From assembly GCA_037044975.1 (NCBI GenBank), contig JBAOIL010000039.1, positions 248,001 through 312,000 of the forward strand: DNA of 64,000 bases, given 5' to 3'. The DNA is from JADLHS01 sp020848635. Lineage in GTDB: Bacteria > Verrucomicrobiota > Verrucomicrobiia > Limisphaerales > JADLHS01. A model generated the notes under the pieces. That model did no database searches. It was not told the origin of the DNA and worked only from the letters and a program-made list of their open reading frames with translations. The position numbers and the translations under genes are program-made. Within the stretch, counting starts at the first letter, position 1. Each line of letters opens with the position of its first letter. This document shows, one piece after another, positions 20,838-30,292 of the stretch.

Positions 20838-23800
20838 ATGCGCTTGAATCAATTCATGCTGACGGTCGTCAGCCCGACCGCACGGTTGAGACCGAACCAA
20901 TTCTTGCCCCTCCCTGCCGCCGCCACCCTTGGCGGGCGGTTGGTTGCGACGTTGATGCTGTTCGCGGCGGACTTGGCGGCCTCCGAGCCGCCGCGGGCGG
21001 CCGTCTTCCGCGAACCGTCGCCAGGCCACGACGAAACGCTTGCCCGCATTATCGCAAATCAAGTTTCAGCCGCCGGCTATGCTGTGAGCTTTATCAATAC
21101 GGCCAGCCTGACAAATACTTCCACCCTATCCCCGAAACAGTTTGACCTGCTGGTCTTGCCAGGGGCCAGGTCTTTGCCGGCAGTGGCGGCTCCTGCGGTT
21201 GAAAGTTTCCTGCAAGCGGGGGGTGATCTGCTGGCGCTGGGCCTGCCGGCGTGGGAACAGGCGGTTTTTGATTTGAATGGACGCTGGGTTTCGCGCGCCG
21301 ACTTCAATGCCGCGCTGGCCACCGTGAAGCCGGAACGAATCTTGTTCGATTTTGGCCAAGATGACGATTTGCGTTTGTGGCAACGAACCAGCAACGATCC
21401 CAGCATCCCCACGCGCCACGAAATCGTCGCCGCCCAGAATGGCAAGGCGCTGCATGTGGATATCGGGAAGCTCACCGGCTGGGATACTTTTATGAGCCCG
21501 CCGTTGACAAACGCCTATGCTCCGGGCCAGACGCTCACCTGTTTTCGCGCCAAAGGCGGTTCGCACACGAAGCAACTTGCGCTCGAATGCACGGAAACCG
21601 ACGGCTCGCGATGGATCGCAACGGTCGCACTCACCCCCGAATGGCGAAGTTACGCGCTCACGCCGGCCGCCTTCAAGGCCTGGGAACCACCGCCGGCACG
21701 ACGGGGCGAGCAGGACTGCTTTCAGCCCCGGAACGCGGCACGCTTCGTCGTGGGGCTGGCGCATACGCACACCGCGGTGGAAGGCGAACGGCAGGAATAC
21801 TGGTTCGCCGATCTCGGCACAGCGACCAGTCCATTTGGTGACGCGAGCCTGCCCGATGAAATCAAGCTGCCGCATCTCGAGTCCTTCGCGCCCGGCTACC
21901 AGTTTTTTCCGATCGCAACGAACGTATTGGTTTATGAAGCGAGCGGAACCCAAGCGCCCCGCCAACGGTCGAAAGCCGACCCGGCCGAAACGGCCCCGCT
22001 CCTGGGCCTGCATCCGCGCCCGCGCGGAGTGGGCTTCAATCAAGAGCGGCCCTTTCGCTGGGAGCCGTTGCTGACTGCCCACGATTCGACGAATGATGAT
22101 TACCGGGGCGCCATCGCCGCGCTCATGGTTCATGTCCAACCACCCTACCGCGGTGGAGTCTGGGCGGTCTTCACCCCGTCCGCCGCCGACTTCTATCAAC
22201 AACCTTTGGTGAAAAACTGTCTTCAGCAAACCCTGGACCGGATGCGGCGCGGCGTGTTCTTGGTCGAAGGTGGGGCGGAGTTCTTCACCGTATTTGAAAA
22301 CCAAACGTTCAGCGTCGGCGCCCGCATCGTAAATCTCGGGGCGAACGCGGCGACCAACCTTTCGCTCGCGCTGGAGCTGGACACCAGCCCGCCCGGGGGC
22401 CGACGGGTTTTGAAGGCGACTTCGCTCCGACTTGCCCCGGACCAAACGGCAACGGTTGAAACCCAGGCCCGCCTTCGCAACTCCGCTGAATCAGTTGTCC
22501 GCGTCACCTTGCGGGCGGATGGCGAGTGGCTGGATGGCCTGAGCCATGAGATCGGCCTGTGGCGGCCGAAAACTAATCCGGCGTTTATCGAAGCGCGCGC
22601 GGGCGGATTCTGGCAACGCGGACAACCATGGAAAGCGCATGGCGTAAATTATATGCCATCCAGCGGCATCGGGCTGGCCAACCAGCAGCACTTCGAACAT
22701 TGGGTCGGGCGCGGCGCTTACGATCCCGAAATCATCGGACGCGACTTGCGCCGAATCAAAGCGATGAACCTCAACGCGGTGAGCGTGTTCATCTATCACG
22801 AATCGCTCGGCGCCCAGCACCTGCTGGACTTCCTACGGCGCTGTGAAGAACTCGACTTGCACGTGAACCTTTCGCTGCGCCCGGGGACGCCGCTGGACTT
22901 TCGTTGGAACGAGATGAAGGGACTCATTGAGCATTACCGGTTGGCGCAAAACGACACCGTATTCGCCTACGACCTTGCGTGGGAACCCAGTCACGGCGGC
23001 CACCCGCAACAGCAGCAAACTTATCAAACCGCCTGGGCCGAATGGGTCGAAACGCATATCGGCCAGCGCGGGGCGGTGGAGAAGGCCTGGGGCACGAACG
23101 TGGTGGGCAGCTCCGACGCCCAATCACCCGCCGTGCCGCCAACCGCGTGGCTCCTCCAGGACGGCCCGTGGCGCCAATGCGTGGCCGATTACCGACGTTT
23201 CCTCGACGACTTCCTGCGGGCCAAATACGCCGAAGCGCGGCGCCGGGTGAAGTCCATTGATCCAAATCACGCTGTCAGTTTCCGCATGCAACACGCGGGC
23301 GACCCGACGTTCAACTGGGACGCCTTTTTGCCCTACGATTTCTACAGCCTCACCGACGCGGTGGATATTTGGGAGCCGGAAGCCTATGGGCGAATCGGCG
23401 ATTGGGAGAAGGTAAAGCCGGGACGCTTCACCGCGGGCTACGCCCGGTTGTGCGACTCCGGCAAGCCCCTGGTCTGGGCGGAGATGGGCACCTCGGTTTG
23501 GGATCCGCTGAGCATGTCGCCCGCGCCGGAGAAGCTCGAGTTTGCGGCGAGTTACTACCGGGACTTTTACCGGATGCTCGAAGCCTCCGACGCAAACGGG
23601 GTTTTCTTCTGGTGGTATCCCGGCGGCTATCGCCTGAACGAACGCAGCGATTTCGGGATCATCAATCCCGACGGCACGGATCGGTCCATAACAACCATCA
23701 TCCGCACGGAAGGCGCGAAATTCCTGCTCTCCCATCCCGCCGCCCGCAAACCAAATTACTGGATTGCTGTGGATCGGGACCGCGACGCGCGCGGGTTGCT

Positions 23801-23909
23801 TGGTATTTACGAAGCGGCCAAAGCCGAATACTGGCAGGCCATCGCCGCCGGCAAATCACCGGGATTAAAGTGGGCAAAGCGTCCCGGCCAACCTGCTCCC
23901 GAGCCGTAG
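20838..23909 (+). CDS. Large secreted glycoside-hydrolase-like protein (GH5/GH42-like clan)
   Basis: The frame is open from 20799; I prefer the ATG at 20838 but later starts are possible. After a hydrophobic leader comes a glutamine-amidotransferase-like fold (FDLLVLPGARSLPA), a beta-sandwich resembling a carbohydrate-binding module, and a C-terminal TIM-barrel with KAHGVNYMPSSGIG, candidate acid/base glutamate in YDLAWEPSHGG and candidate nucleophile in LVWAEMGTSVWD. The order of a GATase-like domain, a binding module and a hydrolase recalls beta-galactosidases. Substrate unknown. About 1023 residues, intact frame. Confidence 0.75.
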   Translation: MRLNQFMLTVVSPTARLRPNQFLPLPAAATLGGRLVATLMLFAADLAASEPPRAAVFREPSPGHDETLARIIANQVSAAGYAVSFINTASLTNTSTLSPKQFDLLVLPGARSLPAVAAPAVESFLQAGGDLLALGLPAWEQAVFDLNGRWVSRADFNAALATVKPERILFDFGQDDDLRLWQRTSNDPSIPTRHEIVAAQNGKALHVDIGKLTGWDTFMSPPLTNAYAPGQTLTCFRAKGGSHTKQLALECTETDGSRWIATVALTPEWRSYALTPAAFKAWEPPPARRGEQDCFQPRNAARFVVGLAHTHTAVEGERQEYWFADLGTATSPFGDASLPDEIKLPHLESFAPGYQFFPIATNVLVYEASGTQAPRQRSKADPAETAPLLGLHPRPRGVGFNQERPFRWEPLLTAHDSTNDDYRGAIAALMVHVQPPYRGGVWAVFTPSAADFYQQPLVKNCLQQTLDRMRRGVFLVEGGAEFFTVFENQTFSVGARIVNLGANAATNLSLALELDTSPPGGRRVLKATSLRLAPDQTATVETQARLRNSAESVVRVTLRADGEWLDGLSHEIGLWRPKTNPAFIEARAGGFWQRGQPWKAHGVNYMPSSGIGLANQQHFEHWVGRGAYDPEIIGRDLRRIKAMNLNAVSVFIYHESLGAQHLLDFLRRCEELDLHVNLSLRPGTPLDFRWNEMKGLIEHYRLAQNDTVFAYDLAWEPSHGGHPQQQQTYQTAWAEWVETHIGQRGAVEKAWGTNVVGSSDAQSPAVPPTAWLLQDGPWRQCVADYRRFLDDFLRAKYAEARRRVKSIDPNHAVSFRMQHAGDPTFNWDAFLPYDFYSLTDAVDIWEPEAYGRIGDWEKVKPGRFTAGYARLCDSGKPLVWAEMGTSVWDPLSMSPAPEKLEFAASYYRDFYRMLEASDANGVFFWWYPGGYRLNERSDFGIINPDGTDRSITTIIRTEGAKFLLSHPAARKPNYWIAVDRDRDARGLLGIYEAAKAEYWQAIAAGKSPGLKWAKRPGQPAPEP

Positions 23910-23952
23910 ATGGCCGCTCCATTGGCCGGACCGCGAAAACCCGGTGCGCCTG

Positions 23953-25080
23953 TTAGTTCTGTTTGGCTGATAGCGGGAGCAATGGCAGTTCAAGCCACGC
24001 GAGCCCCACGTCGCGGTTCATGTGGCTCTTCACCCCCGGAGGCATCTGCTCCGCCACATTACCGTCGTAAAATATCGCCAGCCGTTTACCCACTTTCACG
24101 ACGGACGGGAGGCCGATGATGTGCCGCGACCACTTGCAGTTGCGCTCATCGAGCACCACCGCCTTGTGCTCCGGGTTCCAGTGGTTCAGATCGGTAGTCC
24201 AATAGACCCAGATGGCGTCGGTGTATTCGAGTCCGGCGCGCAAACCCACATGATTCGTGAACAACCACCAGGTCCGGCTCTTCGGTTCGTAATGAAGCGA
24301 CGAGTTTTCAACTTGCTCGGCGGCCGGCACGATGGGTTCCGTGTCTATGCGCCAGGTGTCATTGAGGCTTCGGGTTCGCGCAATTCCCAGGGTGCGGAGA
24401 ATCGGATCTGAAGTCGAAGCGCTGAAAAACATAAGCCACCCACCGTCATGCTCGATCACATGGCCCGGGCTGGCCGTGGCGGAATAGTAGGTGCCGGCTT
24501 GCGTGCGAAACGGGAGCACGTCCGGTTGCTTGACCCACGGCCCGGTCGGCGCGGCGGCGCGGGCCTTAAGCGTGAGGTAGGGAAAGGCGGGCACATAGTC
24601 CGGCGCCGGCGTGGTGTGGGGTGTCCCGAGATAAAACAAGTGCCAGTTCTTGCCCTCCCGATACGTCACGCCGTAAGAAGCCGAGGCGGAGTCGTCTGTG
24701 CCCGCGCTACCGAGCGGCAGCGCCGGGCCGAGCTTGGTCCAGTGAACGAGATCCTTGCTGGTGGCCAGGCAGGCAAGCCAACCGTTGGTGCCGGCACCGT
24801 CGTAATGCATGAAGTAGCGGCCACCGTCCTCCCAGACCCACACATCACGGGCACCGAGATAGTCGCACTGCCCGGGCCCATCACCGTGGCACAATACCGG
24901 TCCCTGATCCTGCGCTTCCAACCGATACTTGGCCGCCGGTCGGCCGTCGGGATAGGAGGTAATATTCGTAGCCCGTTCGACGGAAGTGGCCCTGGCGGGC
25001 TGAGCGATGAAAGCCAACGCAACGACAAGGGCATAAATTGTTGGCGTCAAGTCACCGGGGTGTTTGTGCGATGATTTCAT
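23953..25080 (-). CDS. Secreted GH43/GH117-like beta-propeller glycosidase
   Basis: A 375-residue protein with an N-terminal export signal (TIYALVVALAFIAQPARA). Repeated segments typical of five-bladed propeller glycosidases occur: DVWVWEDGGRYFMHYDG, TSKDLVHWTKLG, GKNWHLFYLGT and SPGHVIEHDGGWLMFFS. The catalytic acids cannot be assigned without structure. Its ATG overlaps the end of the upstream same-strand gene by 29 bases, suggesting coupled expression. It is convergent with the large hydrolase gene on the left. Confidence 0.75.
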   Translation of the reverse strand: MKSSHKHPGDLTPTIYALVVALAFIAQPARATSVERATNITSYPDGRPAAKYRLEAQDQGPVLCHGDGPGQCDYLGARDVWVWEDGGRYFMHYDGAGTNGWLACLATSKDLVHWTKLGPALPLGSAGTDDSASASYGVTYREGKNWHLFYLGTPHTTPAPDYVPAFPYLTLKARAAAPTGPWVKQPDVLPFRTQAGTYYSATASPGHVIEHDGGWLMFFSASTSDPILRTLGIARTRSLNDTWRIDTEPIVPAAEQVENSSLHYEPKSRTWWLFTNHVGLRAGLEYTDAIWVYWTTDLNHWNPEHKAVVLDERNCKWSRHIIGLPSVVKVGKRLAIFYDGNVAEQMPPGVKSHMNRDVGLAWLELPLLPLSAKQN

Positions 25081-26080
25081 AAATAATCAGGGGGGGTGAG
25101 TGTGGCCGAGCGGCCCGGCCGCACCTCGTTGCAGGAGGTCCAGGAACGGACACCCGGAACATCCGGTTGGATCCTCCCAAATCTTCCGGCAGAAAGCCAA
25201 CTTTGCCATCCGAAACCGCCATCCCTTCCCGTGCGAGCATGATCCCCTTCGGCCTTGGCAGCGTGACGGTCCAGCGTTGGAAGTCCGGTTCGAGAAAACC
25301 GGTGAACCAAATGATGCGGCTTTCGGTGGTCACCGCCTCCGAACCAGGTGCGCGAAAAAGGCCCGAGGCGAAAAGCCGCTCGCCAACAAACTTCCAATCC
25401 TGCACGGCAACACCCGGTCGTCCTTCTGGACCTGCTCCCACCCCCAGTCCGCGCGCTTTCAGTTCCGCGCCGGTGAGCGTCCGCTGCAAACGACCTTGAA
25501 AATCCCAAACGTAAACCCGCTCCGTGTCCCAACTGGCCCCGAAGAGCAGTTGGCGATCGGCGGCGACCGCCACCGCCCCAATATGGTCTTGGACGGAAAA
25601 CCCAAAATCCGCTTTCAGTCGTCCACCGGCGACCAGGTCCGCGAGTTTGAAGGCGCGAACGATGCTGCGGCCATTTCGTTTGCTCTCGGCCAGCGGAATC
25701 CACAACCGGGATCCATCCGACTGCATGCCGCCCGGATGATCCAAAGCGGTGACCTCTCCTGGGACCTCCACCGGCGTGATGTCCCAAGCGTCCCAATCCA
25801 CGCCGGCGGACTCGGATCGCAGCAGCCAAGCTCGTTTGGGACGAACATCCTCCCGCCGGGCCGTCACGTAGTATTTCCCCGCCACCATCTCCAGCCCTTG
25901 CGTGTGGACCCGGGCGGCTCGCCCCTGAATCCGCAGTGGCGGGAGGCGGATTTCTTCCACGGCCAGTTCCGTCGCCCGGGCTTGATGGCTCGGGAGGAAG
26001 AGCATTGCCAGGGCTGCGGCCAACAAGTGTTTGCGGGCCAGCAACCGGGGGTGAAGCCGGAGAGTGAAAGCGGCATCCAC
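25052..26080 (-). CDS. Secreted beta-propeller protein of unknown function
   Basis: The frame is open as far as 26416, but the part above about 26080 lies antisense to a good small gene, so I favour GTG 26080. That gives an export signal (KHLLAAALAMLFLPSHQARA) and about 340 residues. Propeller-like segments include HPGGMQSDGSRLWIPL, RQLLFGASWDTERVYVWDF and AVQDWKFVGERLFASG. It resembles the uncharacterised DUF6454-type proteins, a tentative likeness. It overlaps the glycosidase gene downstream. Confidence 0.65.
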   Translation of the reverse strand: MDAAFTLRLHPRLLARKHLLAAALAMLFLPSHQARATELAVEEIRLPPLRIQGRAARVHTQGLEMVAGKYYVTARREDVRPKRAWLLRSESAGVDWDAWDITPVEVPGEVTALDHPGGMQSDGSRLWIPLAESKRNGRSIVRAFKLADLVAGGRLKADFGFSVQDHIGAVAVAADRQLLFGASWDTERVYVWDFQGRLQRTLTGAELKARGLGVGAGPEGRPGVAVQDWKFVGERLFASGLFRAPGSEAVTTESRIIWFTGFLEPDFQRWTVTLPRPKGIMLAREGMAVSDGKVGFLPEDLGGSNRMFRVSVPGPPATRCGRAARPHSPPLIIYEIIAQTPR

Positions 26081-26161
26081 CGGCCCCCGCGCCCCAACGT
26101 CGTGACCTTGCAGGCCGTTTGCACTTGACGTCAGTTCGGGCTGGGACACTCTCGGCCCACC

Positions 26162-26383
26162 ATGAACATGAACGCAAATTCCCTTCCCACCTGGCTCGGG
26201 CTGCTGATTCCGGTAATTGTCCTTCTTGCCCTCTGGGATGGCATCTGGAAAGCCATCGGCATGTGGAAAAGCGCCCGCAACAACCAGCTTGCCTGGTTCA
26301 TCAGCATTGCCGTCTTCAACACCATCGGCATCCTGCCCATCATTTACCTGCTGTGGTGTCAGAAGAACCGCAACCAACCTTGA
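26162..26383 (+). CDS. Small two-helix membrane protein, DUF5652-like
   Basis: 73 residues with two hydrophobic helices (GLLIPVIVLLALWDGIWKAI and FISIAVFNTIGILPIIYLL) around a KSARNN loop. The pattern WDGIWKxxGxWKSxRNxQxxWF matches a widespread small-membrane-protein family (DUF5652-like). The function is unknown. It is transcribed away from the propeller gene on the left. Confidence 0.75.
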   Translation: MNMNANSLPTWLGLLIPVIVLLALWDGIWKAIGMWKSARNNQLAWFISIAVFNTIGILPIIYLLWCQKNRNQP

Positions 26384-26644
26384 TCTTAGGTTCCTGCGGG
26401 ACTGGTTCGACTGCATACTCCTCCCTCCGTCTCATCCATTTAATCCGTGGATGAATCCACATTGATTTTTTGCTCAGGTCGTTCCGTTTCGTTCATTGGG
26501 TCATTTCGGTAAGCGACGGTAGCCCAGTGAGCCCCCAATGCAAAGATCGAATGACCAAATACCGAACGCCAAGCCGAGGGCAATTCAATTGACCGACCTA
26601 CGGCGAGGTGATCAAATGCGCAAGGATTCGAGAAAGGGAAAACG

Positions 26645-28698
26645 ATGAGAACTTACCATCACCCGCTGACCGCCGCGCTCTTCCTGTTTCTGGCCCTCAC
26701 TGGTTCCGCGACGAACGCGCTACGTGGATGTGAGCAGTGCAAATCCCACACCGCCATTTCTGGACTGGAGCACTGCCGCTACCAACATCCAGCACGCCGT
26801 GGATGCCGCAGAAGCCGGTGACGAAATTGTGGTAACCAATGGCATTTACGCCACGGGTGGGCGCACGATGGTGGACACCACCACCAACCGGGTGGCTGTG
26901 ACCAAACCCGTGGCGGTACGCAGCGTCAACGGGCCGCAGGTCACAGTGATCCAAGGTTACCAAGTGCCGGGCCGACTGGCCGCCGCGATTCGGTGCGTTT
27001 ATCTCACGAATGGGGCCAGCCTTTCGGGATTCACTTTAACCAAAGGTGCCACGCGTAGCGGCGATAGCGGCGGAGGGGTGAAGTGTGTGTCTGCAACTGC
27101 GGTGGTTACCAACTGCCTGGTGACGGGTAATGCGGCTTCCAGTAGCGGCGGTGGAGCTTACGGCGGTACGCTCACAGACTGCACCATCAGCACCAACTCC
27201 GCCAGTTCAGCCGGGGGTGGGACATATTCTAATTCGGTTAGCCATTGTACGCTAACCGGTAACTCAGCTAGTTTTGGCGGCGGGGCATATGGCAGTACGC
27301 TCACGAATTGTACGGTGCGCGGCAACGCAGCTTCAGAGTATGGCGGCGGAGCAGATCGCGCCAATCTGAACGACTGCACGTTGACCGGCAATATCGCTAA
27401 ATACGGCGGCGGGGTGGCTCGTTCCACACTTGTTGATTGCACTTTGACTACCAACGGGGCAGCGGGGCCTGTGGCATCCGGGGGAGGGGCTCATGGTGCC
27501 AAACTGACCAACTGCACACTGAGCGGCAACTCAGCAACGCAGAATGGTGGCGGGGCAAATATTTGTTCGCTGACCAATTGCACTCTGATTGGCAATTCAG
27601 CAAAGCAAGGTGGCGGGACGGATGCAGGTTCGCTGTATTACTGCACACTGACAGGGAATACCGCATCGTCCGGGGGCGGTGGCATACATGACGGCACGTT
27701 GTGGAACTGCACACTTACGAGCAACTCAGCTTCCCAGTTCGGCGGCGGAGCATATTACGGCACGCTCTACAACTGCACCCTGACCGGCAACTCGGCTCAA
27801 CGCGGCGGTGGGGCGTCTGGGAGCACGCTCTACAACTGCACGCTGAATGACAACTCGGCTTATGGCGATGGCGGAGGCGCAAGTACGAGTTTTTTTGGCG
27901 ATAGGCCCACTCTCTACAACTGCACACTAACGGGCAATTCTGCTCCTGACGGTGGCGGGGCAAGTTACGCAAAACTCCACAACTGCACTCTGGTGGACAA
28001 CTTTGCCTCGAATTCCGGAGGTGGGGTAGCGAGTTCAACCTTGGATAACTGCATCGTGGCCTACAACACCGCTTTGACGGACCCTAACTGCTCGGCCTCG
28101 ACCTTGAGTTACTGTTGCAGCGCCCCGTTGTCGACCGACGGGCAAGGCAATATTGCCGTGCCGCCGCAATTCGTCGATCACGTGGGCGGCAATCTGCGGC
28201 TCCAGAGCAACTGCCCCTGTATCAACGCCGGGAATAACGGCTACGTGTCGGTCGCAACAGACTTGGACGGCAACCCGCGCATCGTCAATGGGACGGTTGA
28301 CATCGGTGCGTATGAGTATCAGGGAGGAGGTTCGCTGCTTTCCTATGCTTGGTTACAGCAATACGGATTGCCCACGGACGGTTCGGCGGATTTGGCTGAC
28401 CCTGACGGCGATCAAATAAACAACTGGCAGGAGTGGCGCGCGGACACGATTCCGACTAATACACTCTCGGTTTTGCGGATGGTTACCGTGACGAACGACA
28501 CCCCGGGATTGCAGGTGACGTGGGAAAGCGTCCCGACGCGGACCTACTGGCTCGACCGGGCGACCAACCTCGCAGTCCCCGCCGTCGTTCTCCAGTGTCG
28601 CCAGCAATATCACCGGCCAGGCCGGCACCACCACCTATGCAGACACCTCCGCCACGAATGGCGGCCCGTTCTTCTACCGCATAGGCGTGCAGCCCTGA
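26645..28698 (+). CDS. Secreted right-handed beta-helix protein (frameshifted twice)
   Basis: An ATG at 26645 opens a signal peptide (HPLTAALFLFLALTGSA). The mature part continues in another frame from about 26716 (RYVDVSSANPTPPFLDWST), a typical start for these proteins. About 15 repeats of roughly 20 residues (YNCTLTGNSA..GGGA) build a parallel beta-helix, followed by a choice-of-anchor region and DPDGDQINNWQEWRA. Near 28580, beside CCCC, the frame shifts again to SNITGQAGTTTYADTS and ends with FFYRIGVQP at TGA 28696-28698. Such helices usually bind or cleave polysaccharides; no catalytic residues were identified. Confidence 0.8.
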
Positions 28699-28836
28699 CT
28701 TTGCCCGCGTGTCGGGGGATGCAGAAGAATACGATTTCGGTTCTCGACCCGCCAATTTTAAGTTGGCGGCGGCCAGCAGCGGAGCGGGTTTCGCCCTACG
28801 CCTTGCGGCCGTTTCTTCGGGCTTCCGAAAAGTGAG

Positions 28837-30039
28837 TCACAACTTCCCATTCGATAAACCGCCCGTTCGCAATCGCCGGACCCAGTGCGCGGTGCGATCA
28901 AGATAATAATCCGCCGGCAGCGGTTGATAATTCTGATAAGTAAACCCCGGAATTTGCCTGGGCACGGCGCGTTCGATCTGCGTGCCTTCGTGCCACTCGT
29001 TGAACGACGTGAGCCCAACGAGTTCTGCCGATGCGCCCAGCGCGGCCGACCACATGCGGTCGTAGTAGGCGCCGGATTCGCGGTCGCGAGTATTGCCGCC
29101 GTTCCACGGACGGATCCGGGTGTCAATGTAACCGGGGGCAACGCAGGGAACGAAAAGCTTGCGATTCGCGCGGGCCCAATCGGCCAGCCGCGACCAGTTG
29201 CTAATCGTCGAACCAAAGGTGAATCCGTCGGTGGCGAAATACGTGTAGCAACCATCGAACCCGCCCTCCAGCATGAAGCGGTGTTCGTGTTCCTTGACCC
29301 AAAGGCCGAGGACCACGGCGTCGGCCGCGGTGCCGCGGAGGGTTTGGCGGCCCGCCGGAGTCAGGATCTCCGCCCATTCCCGCGCCGGCGTCAGGTACGA
29401 GTCATAGACAAAGAATACCGGTCGGTCGCCACGATCCGCCAGGCGATGACAGGCCCGGGAGGCACCATACTTGTCAGACAGGTAAACGATTGCCTCGCGG
29501 GCGGTAGCGGCGTTCCGTCCTGGAAACGGTTCGAGATGAAAGTTGATCTTGAGGCCGGCTTCCTCGGCGACTTTGAACAAGCCCGGCAACGCGCGGTCGG
29601 TGAAGGTATCCTTCCCCCACCAACTAACGGAGATCACCCCCACGCCCGCCTGCCGCAACTGGCGCGCATGTTCGCGAAGAATGTGGGGATCGTTGGCGCT
29701 GTAGCAACCGAGCGCGGGAAAATAATTCGCGCCAATGTCGTCGCCGCCCGGGAAGGACCGGGGTGGTTCGTTGCGCACTGCGACCGGATGATTCCAGTTG
29801 GCGTACCGGCCATCCGTCGCGGGATTCCCATACCAGGGATAATAAAAAGCCACGACCCGATCGGAAGGATCGGGGGATTTCGGCTCGGGCTGAATTCCGG
29901 AGGCTTGCCCCGTGTCAGTTTGGTTCGTGGCAACCGGTTTCTGACTTGCGGCGGTAGCGCAGCCGGCCCGGAGCGAAATGCTCGCCCCGGCGGTAATGCC
30001 CAAGGCGAGAAACCGGCGGCGGGTTAGTTCGGTGCTCAT
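28837..30039 (-). CDS. GH99-like endo-alpha-mannosidase family protein, exported
   Basis: A 400-residue protein with a twin-arginine leader (TRRRFLALGITAG), possibly with a lipobox-like LRAGC. The barrel shows GH99 features: VAFYYPWYGNP, VISVSWWGKD, INFHLEPFPGR and, near the C-terminus, GLTSFNEWHEGTQIE with the catalytic-site glutamates. GH99 enzymes cleave alpha-1,2-mannosidic bonds internally. It is divergent from the FG-GAP/DUF4091 gene and may share its promoter region. Confidence 0.85.
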   Translation of the reverse strand: MSTELTRRRFLALGITAGASISLRAGCATAASQKPVATNQTDTGQASGIQPEPKSPDPSDRVVAFYYPWYGNPATDGRYANWNHPVAVRNEPPRSFPGGDDIGANYFPALGCYSANDPHILREHARQLRQAGVGVISVSWWGKDTFTDRALPGLFKVAEEAGLKINFHLEPFPGRNAATAREAIVYLSDKYGASRACHRLADRGDRPVFFVYDSYLTPAREWAEILTPAGRQTLRGTAADAVVLGLWVKEHEHRFMLEGGFDGCYTYFATDGFTFGSTISNWSRLADWARANRKLFVPCVAPGYIDTRIRPWNGGNTRDRESGAYYDRMWSAALGASAELVGLTSFNEWHEGTQIERAVPRQIPGFTYQNYQPLPADYYLDRTAHWVRRLRTGGLSNGKL

Positions 30040-30292
30040 CTTCGTCGCGTCACAGTGGCGTTTCCGGGTGCTGATTTCAACCCACGTTTCGATTGAGATG
30101 CAACCGTAGCCGGCTCGGCTGGAATTGAGGTTGCGCTGAGTTTTGTTTCCAACTTACTTTCCCCCTCCGTGAGGAACCGAACGGTCGCGATATAAATTCG
30201 TTCTGTGGAGGGCGATACCGCCCCGTGGCGAACCCACGAGGATTCAAGCGCGCTGGCGGTTTCTCATCCAAACAAACAAACCTACCACTTAC
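30040..30292. other. Divergent intergenic region (GH99-like / FG-GAP genes)
   Basis: 253 bases between two outward-facing genes; it must hold both promoters, but no convincing boxes or operator symmetry stand out by eye. Confidence 0.4.

Noticed and set aside
26722..28060. Possible CRISPR array from regular 60-base repeats
   Set aside because: The repeats are in frame, encode beta-helix turns and vary in sequence; there are no unique spacers or cas genes.
28885..30027. 380-codon plus-strand open frame
   Set aside because: Mirror of the GH99-like gene, which has motifs and a Tat signal.
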